Positions 51,050 to 63,269 are shown, numbered from the stretch's first letter. The stretch: DNA of 64,000 nt from Fasciolopsis buskii (GCA_008360955.1 LUCM01000294.1:349460-413459); one strand, 5' to 3'. Program-made: numbers and translations. Notes: a model not told the origin generated them from the sequence alone.

Positions 51050-51800
51050 TCAAGGTAGGACTAGGAGTTATGATTGCTGGCCGTTATCTTCGAGTGGCTA
51101 CAATGCATGCTCATTCTACCACCCAAATGCGTCAGGCACGTAAAAACTGTGAATGGTCTCAACACCAGATTTGTGCAAAAAACTCATGTAAAGCATAAAT
51201 TCCTTCTTTGGATCTGCACGAACGAAAAGAGCAAACGAGCCATGTATTTTCTACACTAGGTGTGCCCGTTTCACTTCCATAATGATAAATTGCAATCCAG
51301 CCATTTGGTATATAATTATAACCAATATTTCTCGTTGAGTGCAAATGTTTATTTCAGGCTATCCGGATGGGGGACGGTTGGAAAGAAAATGACTTCGAGC
51401 AATTCCGTGAAGGCTGGATAGAAGATTGAATGTTTGCCAACGCTTTGCTCCCAGAATCAATGGAATAAGAAAAGTGGAAGTGACATAATTGCTTTTAGTT
51501 TACGAAAGTTGATGACGTCATCTTCAGGATCACTTTGCAAAACACTCTATTTGGCAATTGGTAGCCCACTCTGTGGTGGTGTCGGTGCTAAGGTTTGTTT
51601 CTATACCCCCCTTCCCCCGGGCCAATTCGTGTTTGGACTATTTCATTAAAAGACCAATATTTTTATCTGACCAGTTGAAATTGCTCTGAGAGTGACGTGA
51701 ATTGCAATGTAAACGCAAAAGTTACCCAGAAAATTTGTGCTCGAACTAAAATAAATCCAGTTTACGGAAATCGCCTGGTTTCAGTGACTAGGCGTGTGTA
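51050..51800. other. Anonymous sequence
   Basis: Overlapping open frames of 61-80 codons have no recognisable product. I see nothing else. Confidence 0.4.
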
Positions 51801-51803
51801 TTC

Positions 51804-51837
51804 CGTGTGTGTGTGTGTCTGTGTGCGTGTGTGTGTT
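51804..51837. repeat. (GT)n microsatellite
   Basis: About 17 GT units with CT and GC interruptions, followed by a purine-pyrimidine alternating TGTGCGCGCATG stretch. Confidence 0.9.
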
Positions 51838-51973
51838 ATATGTGCGCGCATGATGTGCATGTGTATTGTACATGCGTGTGTATAAATTTAGCAGCAAAGT
51901 TTATGGCTTGCGGCCTCATGGTCCATGACTTCCAGCAGCGTTAAAATGGCATATTTCCAGTAGGAGATTGAAA

Positions 51974-52276
51974 GTTTACGTGAAATAATTCATCATGTGA
52001 TATCATCGTTCAATTCATCATTAAGAAACCATGGCAACACTGTACAGATGTTTCGTTCGAGGAATCATGAGCAGTGTTTATCCACCCAAGCCCGAACGGA
52101 GACGCGAACATGGAATGAACGACTCTGAGTCGAACGCCTTAGCCATTGGGCTGCCGAGGCAGCTGTCAACTGTTTGTTGAACTTCATCATAAGATGATGT
52201 TGCACCTATATGTCACCGATTTGCACTTCCACGAGCTGCTCGTGCACAGCAATCGACCATTACTGATAGATGAGTT
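51974..52276 (-). repeat. Family B composite repeat, copy 2
   Basis: Reverse-oriented relative of 48143-48457, aligned over its whole length. In element orientation it starts AACTCATCTATCAGTAATGG near 52276, passes GATGAAGTTCAACAAACAGT and CTCGGCAGCCCAATGGCTAA, carries the B-box-like ATGTTCGCGTCTCCG, and ends CATGGTTTCTTAATGATGAA then TGAATTATTTCACGTAAAC at 51974. Scattered substitutions indicate an old insertion, but this copy keeps the A-box GGCTAAGG in a more canonical form than copy 1. Confidence 0.7.
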
Positions 52277-52288
52277 CCCTTGACATGC

Positions 52289-52397
52289 AGTGCTGATGAT
52301 TCTTCACTAGCCGGATGAGACAAATGTACAATGCTTTCATGGTTTCTTAATGGTGATTTGAGCGATAATATCACATTGTGAATTATTTCATTAAACC
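52289..52397 (+). repeat. Family B repeat, 3' half only
   Basis: It contains GTGCTGATGATTCTTCACTA, ACAAATGTACAATGCTTTCATGG, TTCTTAATGGTGATTTGAGC and TGTGAATTATTTCATTAAAC. These correspond to the last 110 bases of the 48.1 kb copy in the same orientation. It starts about 12 bases after the 5' end of the inverted copy 2, so the two form a head-to-head arrangement with the tRNA-like half missing from this one. Confidence 0.6.
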
Positions 52398-52399
52398 CT

Positions 52400-54480
52400 T
52401 AAACTGCTAAGGTATCCAATATAAAACCGTAGACATGGAGAAAGGTTTCATATGGTAGAAGGGTGGTTTGCCTGTACTAGGAAATCTTTAGCTGATTGCA
52501 AAAATTTATTAGTTTTCTCAACAGTTCGTATTCACACAACGATCGTTTTCGTTGATGAACAATCAGTAATGCACTGTTGAACAGAAACCAAACTGTATTC
52601 ACTAAGATATTCTTACAAAACAATTTTCAAAGGTCGAGAAAACACGACTGAAAGCAATGAATAATATACTGTGACTCTGCACAAACATTAGGTAGATCTG
52701 ACGGAAAATAGATAATCTGTTTACATTCGTTCCATTCATAAATTCATGTCTGTTTGAAAAAAAGGATATTAGTAAACGGATTTGGTTATTATAAACGAAA
52801 GAAAGTACATTTATTTCTCTATTTTTTGTTTTGAAGTCATAACTTGTATCTTTCTAATGCTGGACTGATTTCACTATCCGTCGTAATTCATATAAGTAGA
52901 ACAGCAGGTACCAGAAGAGAACCCATGAAACGAGGGAGTGAAACGTAAGTTAAATATCAATCATGCCATTATGCGCGGCCCACGTACTTCTGTTTTATAC
53001 TAATATATTTTGATGTGGGTTGGATAATCTTACGAGATTAGGCGATTAACGATCAGCTTTTGCCGGCCCGATATCTAACCGGCAGATCACTGTTTATACT
53101 AGCCCAACAGGATTTGATTTATTTCATTGTCATTTGTTATTCGTAAAACCGGCATTCTTTCAATTATTGATACAATTGATCAAGTGCAGCCAACTCACAA
53201 AATAATTATGGTTTTTCCGGATTTATTTAACGTTTCTTTCTCATTTCCGTCCGATTTTGTTGTTCTTCGAGATGGTTGGGATGATAGTGACACAAACCAC
53301 GTAACAAGTGACACCAATATTGTTGATTGCTTTGCAGGGGACCTGTGATTCAACCTTAGTCGGGCGGAAGCATTACAGAAATAGTATTAATTAGAGAAAG
53401 CCTTCATGATATCACCGAAAAAATACCATTCTCTCGGAACCAAAGTTGAAAAATGTTCGACCTCGCCACCGACGCCTCAGTTATCGGCCGAGCAATCGAT
53501 GCAGAGGAAATTCTGCCAATTTATCCTGAAGGGTATTTTTGCTGGTTTTTCTTCATGTATCTCAGTCCCTTGATATTAGTTGAATTATGCACGGGAAACG
53601 AATAAACACTTATAGTTTAGCAACTATTTGTCAATTCCAGTTTATAAATGTTCTTGTTCGCTTCATGTTTATCTCGGCATTATCATGCGCAGATGACAGT
53701 ACAACATTACTTCGGAAGTTCAAGTTCGGTGTAGTGGCTACTGACACTCACCAAGTAAACGTTTCCGGTACGTGCCTATTCAGATATCACTTTACCGGTA
53801 TACCTCGAGGTTGATTTTGACCACAGAGTCTAGGTTCAATGTTTAAGAATTTACACGAACGTTGTATGCGTTTATAAACCGCATCGACTATCTGCTGGCA
53901 ATTTTTCATCAATTAGTCAATATTAAGCATTAGAAAGAAGACAAAGAATGAGCGGATGTAACCACGAGAATAATTTCGTGCATTTGGGCGAATTTTACTT
54001 TTTGGATCACGTACTGTGCAACCCTCGAGAAATTCTAAAACTTCACTTCAATTGTTCCATTTTCAAAGGTTATATTTGACTGATAGTGGTTTTAGAATCG
54101 ATATACCACCCCTACATACTCCTTGGTTTCAATGAGACTCCACTAGAATCACTGAGTAGCACACGTTTAAAAACAAAAACAATTTTATAGTTGTCATAAT
54201 GATTGAGAATTTTCTACCAATCGGTTTGGGCTGGCAAGACCACACGGTGAACACAAACATTTGATCTCATTGCGCAATCCACAAAATGCCTACTGACCAG
54301 GTTTGCCACAATCTTTCAACTGTCCTCAGACTGAAAAAAGCGGAATGACCTTTGATCAAAACTTGATAAAACCTAATTGTCTTTCTAATGTTATTCATGA
54401 TCTAACGGTGTACAATTCTGATTTATTTTCCTGTTAATCTGGCAAATTCACCATTGGATTATTATATAAATAGAATGACA
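52400..54480. other. Anonymous sequence
   Basis: Open frames are at most 75 codons. A pyrimidine-rich GATTGCTTTGCAG acceptor-like site at 53324-53336 has no convincing exon after it. No repeats were recognised. Confidence 0.4.
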
Positions 54481-54483
54481 TAC

Positions 54484-54667
54484 CTATTCACACGTTCATC
54501 AAAACCCTTTCTAACCATTCTACTCAATTTCTTTAACAATGCACTTGGCAGACCACGCACGCACAGTACCTCAACAAAACGGGGATACGTGTGGAATACG
54601 TCATATTCGATTGCCTCTAATAATTCGTGGAAATCCCCTAGTGGAAATCGTCGTTTCACAAGCCACC
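54484..54667 (-). CDS. Candidate internal exon, unknown protein (about 61 residues)
   Basis: The minus-strand frame is open for 120 codons, but the convincing part is bounded by CCAG (54671-54668) as acceptor and AATAG/GTATGTCATT (donor at 54483) as a strong donor. The peptide is highly protein-like: GWLVKRRFPLGDFHELLEAI, then VFHTYPRFVEVLCVRGLPSA and LLKKLSRMVRKGFDERVNR. It reads as an amphipathic, mostly helical segment ending in a basic helix. I do not recognise the family. A 145-codon frame on the other strand overlaps, but it is Asn/Ser/Arg-rich and lacks splice signals, so I regard the minus strand as the likely coding one. No second exon was linked. Confidence 0.45.
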
Positions 54668-54669
54668 CT

Positions 54670-56700
54670 GGTTCGTTTGATGTACTGTGTCTGCGTCCAT
54701 GTGTGCGTGTATCTCTTGCAAAGATATCCGAAATTGGCAGGAATCGCGCAATAGCTTTGCAAATCGAACACGGGAATGAATCCACCTGTTGTTGGATAAC
54801 TGGCTTTCCGGTTGATTGCTCCAAATTTTATCACGGACATCGAAACGCAGAGAGAGGCTTTTTTGATCTTATAACCAACGCTTTATTTTAAGTCAGTCCA
54901 ACGTTTCACATCAGATCACAGGCCAGATGTGACTAATTAACCATTCCCAAGGTACTAATGGAAACCAAGATTTCTTGCCCAAATCGCTAAATTTGACAAC
55001 AAGAAGTTATCTTCAAAAGTACCATTTTTAAAATCAAGTAAACACATCTCTAAGTTTAACCGTTCCTCGGAAAAAATGCACAAAAACAACCGTTTTATTA
55101 GTATTACTAATACTACTAAGAAATGTCACAGGAATCAAACTTCACTCCTAAATGTTTTGGAGTTACAAAGCTATCTTGATTAGCTAACGCTTATAATGAA
55201 ACTTCCTTGGCCCCCTAAGCTAATCCCGAGATACGCTCGGCTTAAGCCGATGTGCATCATGCGTGTGAACCGTCTTTCCTCAATTAGACGCTTCCATATC
55301 GCAGTCCCGCTACCAATCACACACACAAATACGCCATTGGGTTGATTTAGAATTGTAATCTAACATTATAACGGTGGCGTGTTAGGAGTCATTTAATATT
55401 ATTTGTTTGCCTTGAATACGATAACTAAAAATAAATTTTTTTCACTCTGCGTCATTTTTTATGTTTCCATATAGTCTGGGACTATTTGGAAATAATTCAT
55501 TACGGTAGAAAATTATTAGCTCTTCTCAAGATGCGCTTCTCCAAAATCCTCTCAGGCGAGTATCGTGTACCACTTATTTACGTGCTCCAGACGAGAGTCT
55601 GTCTTGATACTCATGGATTTCGAACCATTTTACGAAAAGAATACGATTAAAATCTCTTTTCGTAAGACATTCTTGTCGATGTTTCATTCAAAGTCTAAAG
55701 TTCGACCCAAGTAACTTGTCAACAAAGGCCTCGAGCCATTTTCAAAGAATTCGATTGGCTTCATTCGCCAGCGACGATTCGGGCAAAGCTTGGAAAACCT
55801 CGTGAAGACGAATATGTTTGGGATGGGAACGATTGGCTGGTCAAGTGGAACGGTGACCAACAGCTAAGTAAAACGGCAAAATAATCGAATGGGAGTGATC
55901 CACTTCTTTTTGTGTAAGTTTTTGATGAGCCCGAAAGGTAACGGCGAATCAGTCTGGCCAGCCAGTGAAATCACACTGGTTAGTCAGTTAATCTGATTGA
56001 CAAATTTACTGTTAGAACATCACTTTTAAGCCAGTAAATGACACTTATGTTGACCAATCCGAGGTCAGTCGTTCGTTCTTGTCTCTTTGAATGGGATAGT
56101 TTCCAAATCAGATTTGAGATGACTAGCTAAACTTACCCGATTTCCCGAAATCAGATTTTTCCAATTTCATGACATAATCTTCAATGATACTCGCAGATTT
56201 CACGTCGTACACTGTGACTTCAACGGAATCATGAATGAATGAAGAAAAAACGAAGAGAGCTGAACACGGTCACTAATGAAATTGTATTGGCAATATGCCA
56301 AAGTAAATTGGTTGAAAACTAGCACCGTTTATTTTGCTCTGTTTTTCCAATATATGCTGTAATAAGATACTAACCAATTTTAGAAAAATCGATCGTTTCT
56401 TATATCTTCTTTATGAGAATGAAACAAACTTTGACGATAAATGTTCATTGTTCAAGAACCGGACATGGCCTAAATTGGAGCGAACGCCTAAGGACGACTG
56501 CAATTTTCTGGGTTTTGGGACATGATATCAGAAAGGTCATCCTAAATATGTGCGCATATTTGGATCGAGTAGTGGACGTCCTCTGCGCTTTTCGGGTCAG
56601 AAAAACAGAAAATATTTTTCGAAACATTCCAGAGAAGTAAAAACTAAGGACTAATAATGACGAGTAATATTGATCGTACTGGTTCATAATCATTTCAGTG
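54670..56700. other. Anonymous sequence 5' of the candidate exon
   Basis: Read mainly on the minus strand for further exons; none was found with confidence. On the plus strand, 56530-56640 encodes a helix-like stretch (RKVILNMCAYLDRVVDVLCA) that ends near a GTAAAA site, too weak to call. A 12-base palindrome CGGCTTAAGCCG lies near 55238. Confidence 0.4.
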
Positions 56701-56707
56701 CAACAGC

Positions 56708-56732
56708 ATATATATATATATATATATATATA
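56708..56732. repeat. (AT)n microsatellite
   Basis: Twelve AT units. A shorter (AT)n run follows at 56826-56839. Confidence 0.9.
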
Positions 56733-56844
56733 CGTTCATTCATTCACGTTTGACGACGAGTCATAGTTTGGATCGAAACGTCACGATAAACGTGTTAGCT
56801 CAGTGTACGCCTTCTCAACTCATAAATATATATATATATGACTA

Positions 56845-58660
56845 GACATGAGGAGCATAATAAGACAGGAGTGAAATAACGGAGATTAAAAGTCTTACAA
56901 CTCCTGTCAGGAATCAGTGTTCTATTCCACTGGGAATTCGAATGTCGACTTCAACGAAAGTAGTCAGTAATTTTCGGACTAAAGCATTATACTTCTTGAT
57001 GGCAAATCTGCTCTGACTGTCAGTCGGACCAAATAGTGCATCTTAATGGGCCGGTTTATTAAAACGAGGATTATGGCAGTCTTTCCGATTTCCGAGTAAC
57101 AGACGGTTCTCGAGAGAGCCGCGTACTTCAGTGGGGTAGCTATCACGTTATCCCAGAGTGAACATTTGTTGGTAATTTTTAGGTAGTCTTAAATGTCATC
57201 AGTGCACGAAATGACAATTCATCTTAGAGTAAATTCCTTCTAGACATTTCCTCAAAACTTATCAATCAGGGTGTACTCAATTTTGGTTCATCATGGATTA
57301 TTACATCAGATGCATCGAGGTAGATGAAAGTTTCTTACCAAACCGTTTTGTCGGATGGGTCTAAATTGATCCTTGCCAGTAAGTCATCTGTGTTCATCTG
57401 CTAGCTGCGAGTTAATTGACCGTATTTCACATTCATCCAAGCATCCCCTCGGTACGAGCACGCGGGTCTCTGCGGTAACGTTAATTAAAAGACCCACACT
57501 ATGAAGGTCAGATAATTGAATCCTAGATCCGCGTGGTAGACGGTGTTCCTCTATCGTCTGGATTGTTACAACATGTATCCTAGTAGGACATGCAGGTGGT
57601 TCTCTTCCAAAGGAGGTTTCCTATCCATGGTTGTCGGTCTCTTCACCTTCACTTAGTGGACCACTGTGATTACCGAGAATGTTTGTACTACCCTACTTAT
57701 CCGCTACAAATGTCGTCAAGAGCGATGACTTTTGAATTCTTTCAGATGGATCATTCCGAAATTTGATGCTAAGTAGAATTTACTCGGTGTCACTACGTCT
57801 GTGAGCTAAGAGTTTACGTGCCCACAAAAGCTACGAGGAACCATGAAGCTCATTTGATTACTTACACTTTGCGGTCAACGATTGAATATATGGATCACTG
57901 ATCAATTGGCTTGAAGTATTCTCATACCAACAACCCATAAAGCATGGATAAAGTAATATTTTGCTTTTGATAGTACAAGATTAACACATCTACTTGGTCT
58001 CGGTTAGTAGTGATCAGAAAGCAACGTATGTTGACGTACATGGAAAAATGTGACCTACATCTCCGATTGGAAAGATCATCTCGGGACCTGATAGTAATGG
58101 CAACTAATTCTCTGCAACACCGCCTGTTCGGATGTCTGTGAGACACAATCCAGTTGCATCAGAAAAGAATACGGACGTGTTTTGGCCGAAAATCGTACGG
58201 AGAATAAACTAGAATAACTACATTTCTGAAGCCAGGGAGTTTATCCAGCATACATTTGGTGGGCATTGACCAAGTTTCAGTGGCAATAGTTCAAATATGT
58301 GCAACTTTTAGGATCTATGTGAACAAGGGTTCGATATGAGTAGCCGAAAGTTGAATTCCAGGATTCTGGTCAAGTCATCTACCTCGTGTGAGCATCAAAG
58401 TCTGGATGATGTTCTCACGAAATGTCGAATAAATCACAATTAGGCCAAATGACATAGGATTATTTTTGACTAATTTCGGTAAACTAGGATGTACGTATAA
58501 TCACGAAGATAGTTGCAGCGCAAATTTGACAAAAAATACGATCTGATTTTGTTGTGTTGAATAACAACCGCAAATCGGGCACGTTTTCAAACATCAACAA
58601 TCGTGTCCAAATATATGGTCATTTGAAGCGTATAAACCTTTGGAAAGCAAATATGAAGGT
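56845..58660. other. Anonymous sequence
   Basis: No gene, tRNA-like box or dispersed repeat was recognised. Confidence 0.45.
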
Positions 58661-58668
58661 TAGTTTCA

Positions 58669-58740
58669 ATATAAATAATAGTAATAGTAATAGTAATAAT
58701 ACTATTATTGCCGGCAGCAATAGCAATAAGCTATTCTATT
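58669..58740. repeat. Degenerate AAT/AGT triplet repeat
   Basis: A run of AAT and AGT triplets continues into AGCAAT words and includes a partly self-complementary AGTAATAATACTATTATTG. It inflates an Asn/Ser-rich open frame on the plus strand. Confidence 0.7.
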
Positions 58741-58749
58741 TGCTATTGA

Positions 58750-61700
58750 GTTACTAACTTCGGGAATGGTTTGCAAACATTTTTTTCATTACAGTATATT
58801 CGTAGCACTTCATGAACTTTTGAATGATTAGGACCACTTGTCAAAAATTAACGGCAATTCCAAAAAAATGATCAGTACTATTCGCACTGAACCGTAGGCT
58901 GTCAACTTAAAAGGGTAAAAACAATGGCTAAACACGTAAGAATAAATCAGCCGCAGTCAGGAGATTCTTTCGTAAGCCCTGAATGTAAATCTATTGCCAA
59001 TTTCCAGCCTCCGGGATAGATTTATTAAAATAAAAACGAGGAACGCCTCATGTAGACAATCCATATCTGTGAAGGTAAGCGATCCGATGACGACTTGTTA
59101 TGGCGGTTTGTATAAACTGTCCGGAAAAAAATTCCTGGTTATATTCATAAGTGAATATTTGGTATTCGTCATCCTTTGTTTACACTTTGGTTAACAACTT
59201 TACGCATCGTATTAAAAACAAAAAAAATACAATCAGTCGAAAGGAGAATCGAAAACAGAAAAGAGTTTTGAACTTGTTCATTTGTTATCATTCTAAACTG
59301 GATTCCTAATTTATCTTCATCAATTACCATGTCACGCAAACTCACCATTTATTCCGAATTGAGATAGGTCGGTATGAGCAAGTTTCCATGGCAAATGGAT
59401 TTACCAGAATTGTTTCACATGTGCACCTTGTTACATCCAGTTACATGCGCACCAGCTGCTAGACTGATGCTGATTAAAGTTGACAAATTCAACTACGGAG
59501 ATGTAGTTAAATCGATCTCAATCAAACACCTTCCTGCAATCATTACTCCAATCGAGCTGACAGATCCGGGTTGTTTCGTTTCGACTTCCGGCAAACTTTG
59601 AATGAATGAGCCAATCAAACTATCACATTCGGCTGATTAAAACGGAACTTTTCCTACCAAACATGGATAGGAAAACGTTTCGATAGATTCTTTACCTTTT
59701 GGTATAACGTACCCAAGCGAGATTCAGAGATTACCGGGATAGAAGAAACGCCCTATCAATGATAGGCTGCAGCAAAACAAATACCTTCATCGAGACTAAA
59801 TCCATTTTTTGTTTAATTTTAACGGAACATTTGTTAGCACCTATCTATTAATTAGCTGCTTTCTACTCCTTGACAAGTCCTCGCTTTGGTGTGTGTTCGA
59901 TTTCCAATATTTCGAAATAAATGACCGACTCGGTCAACCATAATGCAGCCGAAATTCGTCGTCGCAATGCACGGGAATGAGCAAAGCGTTTTTCCTATCA
60001 AAATTGCCACAGACTCATAAAAGAATGACCAGACAGAAAAGATTTAGTAACCGGTGAAAGTAAGTTTTTTTGTTCCATCGTTAATGGCCGTTGTCAATGC
60101 TTTATCTAGTACAAAAGAGTATTTGTGCGTCTTTTTCCGAATGCTTGTTTGTCCAAATTTTGCTTTGGGTGGATCAGTGAGACCGAAAACAAATAAATCT
60201 TCCATTTATCTCATTTTGATTGGTCATCTCATTCAAGGCAAAACATCCACCGGTACAGGATGAGACAAGATTAACGACCTTTGCCACAGAGATTCGGGAT
60301 TGCGTGTAAAAATGACTCGAAGAATGAGAATGAACAAACCTCGATAGCCAAAAGAGCGCATCGATAAATTTCGCGGGAAAAAGCTTTTGATGGTTCTCGA
60401 AATTAGGTGAATCTTTTGCACTAGAAGGAAAAATCATCGCATTGTTACAAAGAAAATTTTCGTCTAACATTCTCATCTGAAACAGTATTTCACTTCCAAA
60501 AACATCCTGCGTGACTTAGAGACGAGCAAGTGGGTTTGAGTGATCAAGAATTGGAAATGATTTTGCCTCCGTTTAACCGGTCACATACTACACGACTGTA
60601 AACCAAAGGGCACAATTTGTCTGGCTATACTCCTCTATGAACCGAAGTCTGTTTTTCAATCCGGTGAGTTCGTAAATCACGCCGGCTTTATCTGCTAACA
60701 TATTTGAAACGGTTCGACTTTCCGGCTTCTCTCTTTGTAGACTATTTTTCCCAGCTCAGATCAGAATTAGTTTCAACCGACTAATCCAACATACGTGAAA
60801 AGGCGTTTCGTTTACATCCATGTGCTCTCCACCAGAGTAACAGACAGCGAAGGACGGCGGATGTGACCTCAGTGGAATTCCTGGGTGATTAGTTTTGGTA
60901 ACAAACGTTTGTAGCTGTGCAGCCGCAGACAAATTGTTGTGGGTCTTCGTAACTAGTTAAAAAGGAACTCTGGGATTAGTTCCCCTTATCCGTGCTTTGC
61001 AATCTTTAATCATGTAATATTTCCTAAGTGCAAGAATGTTGAGCATATATACGCTCACTCTATGTACTCCGCAGAATATTTTTTTCAGACACCATTAGTC
61101 CTTGAGTTTGACTGTTGGGTATTAGTAACATAGAAAGCACAAGCATGCATTCCCATTATCGTCGAGGTCGACAATGTCTAGTTCATTCTATTCCCCGCGC
61201 CAAACTCTGAGTTTTTTGTTTCGTTAAGAAAACAAGCCCGTCGATTCCCCTTGAAATGTGGTCACCGGAGTGCTACAAAGTGAGTCCTTTTGAGCTTTGG
61301 ACGATCGAATAAGATCTATAAGAGCAGCATAGTTGCAGACAGACTCCGTTCGTGAACACAATCACAAGCATCCTGACTAATAACTATCCTAGTTCTTTGG
61401 CTTAGGCTTCAATAATAATTGACGTCTACTGTGGTTGGATTTTGGGATGCGTCATACCGGATTCTTCTTCCAGTTGTCTCATTCTGTTCTATATTGGTTC
61501 ACTTACGCATTCTGGTAGTGCCGCAACTGCCTGCTTGGGTCCACACAGATAATCTGTGGAGCATTTTGCTCTGAAATTAGCGTTTATTGTACCAATACAG
61601 AATATATAATGCATGATCAGTGAACGCAGATGCCATCACAAGTGTTCCACGTTCCAAAAGCAGACAAAAATCTCCGCATTTGCTTACTTCTCGGAGAGAA

Positions 61701-61790
61701 CCATCGTATTTTGCATGTAAGTTTCAAATACACTTTTACTAATGTAACTCTTCCGCCACTTTTCATGGTCCTTCAGGCTCCGTTTATTGT
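58750..61790. other. 3 kb without a confident gene
   Basis: A 75-codon ATG frame at 59374-59601 (+) has a protein-like composition (LPELFHMCTLLHPVTCAPAA) but no homology that I know. Nothing else was seen. Confidence 0.35.
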
Positions 61791-61797
61791 TTAGTGA

Positions 61798-62411
61798 CCT
61801 CGAAGTGATTTTGGCATCAAAAATCTGGACTCAAATTACGGCAGATATTTTGATGAGATTGTGGCACTGGGTGAAATTCATGATAGTCTGCGAAGTCATT
61901 TTGCTGGGTCAAACTATCTAAACGTGCTAGCTCCAGGTACAGTTTATGCTGTCCAGACGTGGGTCTTTAATGAATTTGAGGTCGAGTCAATTAAAAGCGA
62001 CTCGAAGCTCCCGGATGATGATGAAAAGTTAAGAAAGGAAAGCCAGGGACAGTCTAATGACAGCCACACGCTGGTATTCAAAGCAAAGTCTGCAGTAGGC
62101 AAGAATAGCTGTTTTTATTTTCAGTTTATTTGTGGCGGCATGAAGTGTCACGAGGACTGGAAAATCCACATGCCCATTATGGATCCGAAGGCTGACGCCG
62201 CGAACCAGAGGCCAGGGGATGATCTATTTTGAAAGGTTACTCCCGTTTTACAATGATCTCGTCTGTAGCTCGGACCAAGAGAATTCAGCTGTCTGTTTTG
62301 AAATTAGAACTACTGCCAATGAATTGAAATCGGAACAAAGGGCGCATGATATATTGAAGTATTCGACCAAATTCGAGCCGGGACTCAGAGAAAAGATGGC
62401 GATTATGTTCT
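61798..62411 (+). pseudogene. Exon-like coding block with one frameshift, unknown protein
   Basis: A frame open for 144 codons (61798-62229) stops at a TGA right after the segment RPGDDLF. The next frame continues with ERLLPFYNDLVCSSDQEN and stays open to 62416. The two join naturally if one T of the TTTT run at 62227-62230 is extra, giving about 205 residues in all. Features are LGEIHDSLRSHFAGSNYLN near the start, an acidic DSKLPDDDEKLRKES stretch, a Cys-containing FYFQFICGGMKCHEDW segment, and an ELKSEQRAHDI helix near the end. A donor-like CTG/GTAATC at 62412 may end the exon. No family was recognised. The frameshift may be a real disabling mutation (processed or duplicated pseudogene) or a sequencing error in a homopolymer, in which case this is a good exon. 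Confidence 0.5.
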
Positions 62412-62419
62412 GGTAATCG

Positions 62420-63020
62420 ATGGGCCGAACACTTTTGATCAGCAACTACAATAAGAGATTGCTTTTGCTAAGTTCACCAAAATAATTTCTAAATCTTATT
62501 GGTAATATTGGTGGAATTAACATCCATGTGAATTATCATCTCAACTTAAGTCAAATATATATTCTGCTTAGCATCAGGATCCACGTTGCCAAATATCTGC
62601 ATATAAGCCGCACTCTAGAGCTACGCGCACTTGCATCTAACTTACGCCAGGTTGAGAGAATGCTACTGGAATCATAACATCTGCTACAGCCTGGAAAATG
62701 AGTTTTTTTCGAAAAATCACTAATTACTTATATTGTCCATATTCCCTGAAATTCGGGGTATGTATCCGTTAAGAAAACAGTAGCTAGTGTCCCATCCGTA
62801 GGGACTTCCAGTTTGATTCGTTGGAATGGCCTCAGTGATTTTTCTTCATCTAGAACGAACAACGTGGATGGGCGTATAAATGAGGGGCAACATTTGCAAA
62901 AAAATTAATTCTTGGGATGTCCTATGCCCAAACGCTAGTATAGTTCACTGTTTTTAGTGCTTCCGTCAACAATTTAATGGGTCGCCAAATTATTGCCCTA
63001 AAACCTTCTTTGCACAAAAC
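62420..63020. other. Anonymous sequence after the coding block
   Basis: If the block above is an exon, this is its downstream intron or 3' flank. Nothing was recognised. Confidence 0.4.
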
Positions 63021-63022
63021 AA

Positions 63023-63262
63023 TTACTTGCTGCGTTTTGTTGTGTGTTTAACGATATGTTGTTCATTCAGATTTTTCTCTTTTTCTTTGATGCAGAATTG
63101 CATAACACGTGGATAAAAATTTAACCCCGGGTTACAGAACAATTTTCTATTGCAAACGTCAAACAAACTTTCCGATAATTCTGTGATCTCTTTTGGGCAT
63201 AATTGATTTACCACATGACGACGTGGTCCAGGCAAATTCGATCTTTTTAACATGGTGTCAGG
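63023..63262 (-). CDS. Candidate terminal exon, unknown protein
   Basis: After an acceptor-like TTTAG (ending at 63263) the minus strand stays open for 79 codons to a TAA. The peptide contains GPRRHVVNQLCPKEITELSE and FDVCNRKLFCNPGLNFYP, with four cysteines, and a Lys-rich end. It is convergent with the coding block at 61.8-62.4 kb. The composition looks coding but there is no known motif. Confidence 0.22.
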   Translation of the reverse strand, partial: PDTMLKRSNLPGPRRHVVNQLCPKEITELSESLFDVCNRKLFCNPGLNFYPRVMQFCIKEKEKNLNEQHIVKHTTKRSK

Positions 63263-63269
63263 CTAAAGC

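Noticed and set aside
54454..54891. Plus-strand 145-codon frame
   Set aside because: It lies opposite the better-supported minus-strand exon candidate and has no splice signals or known motif.
59374..59601. 75-codon ATG frame with protein-like composition
   Set aside because: No splice borders, signal peptide or homology that I recognise; compatible with chance.
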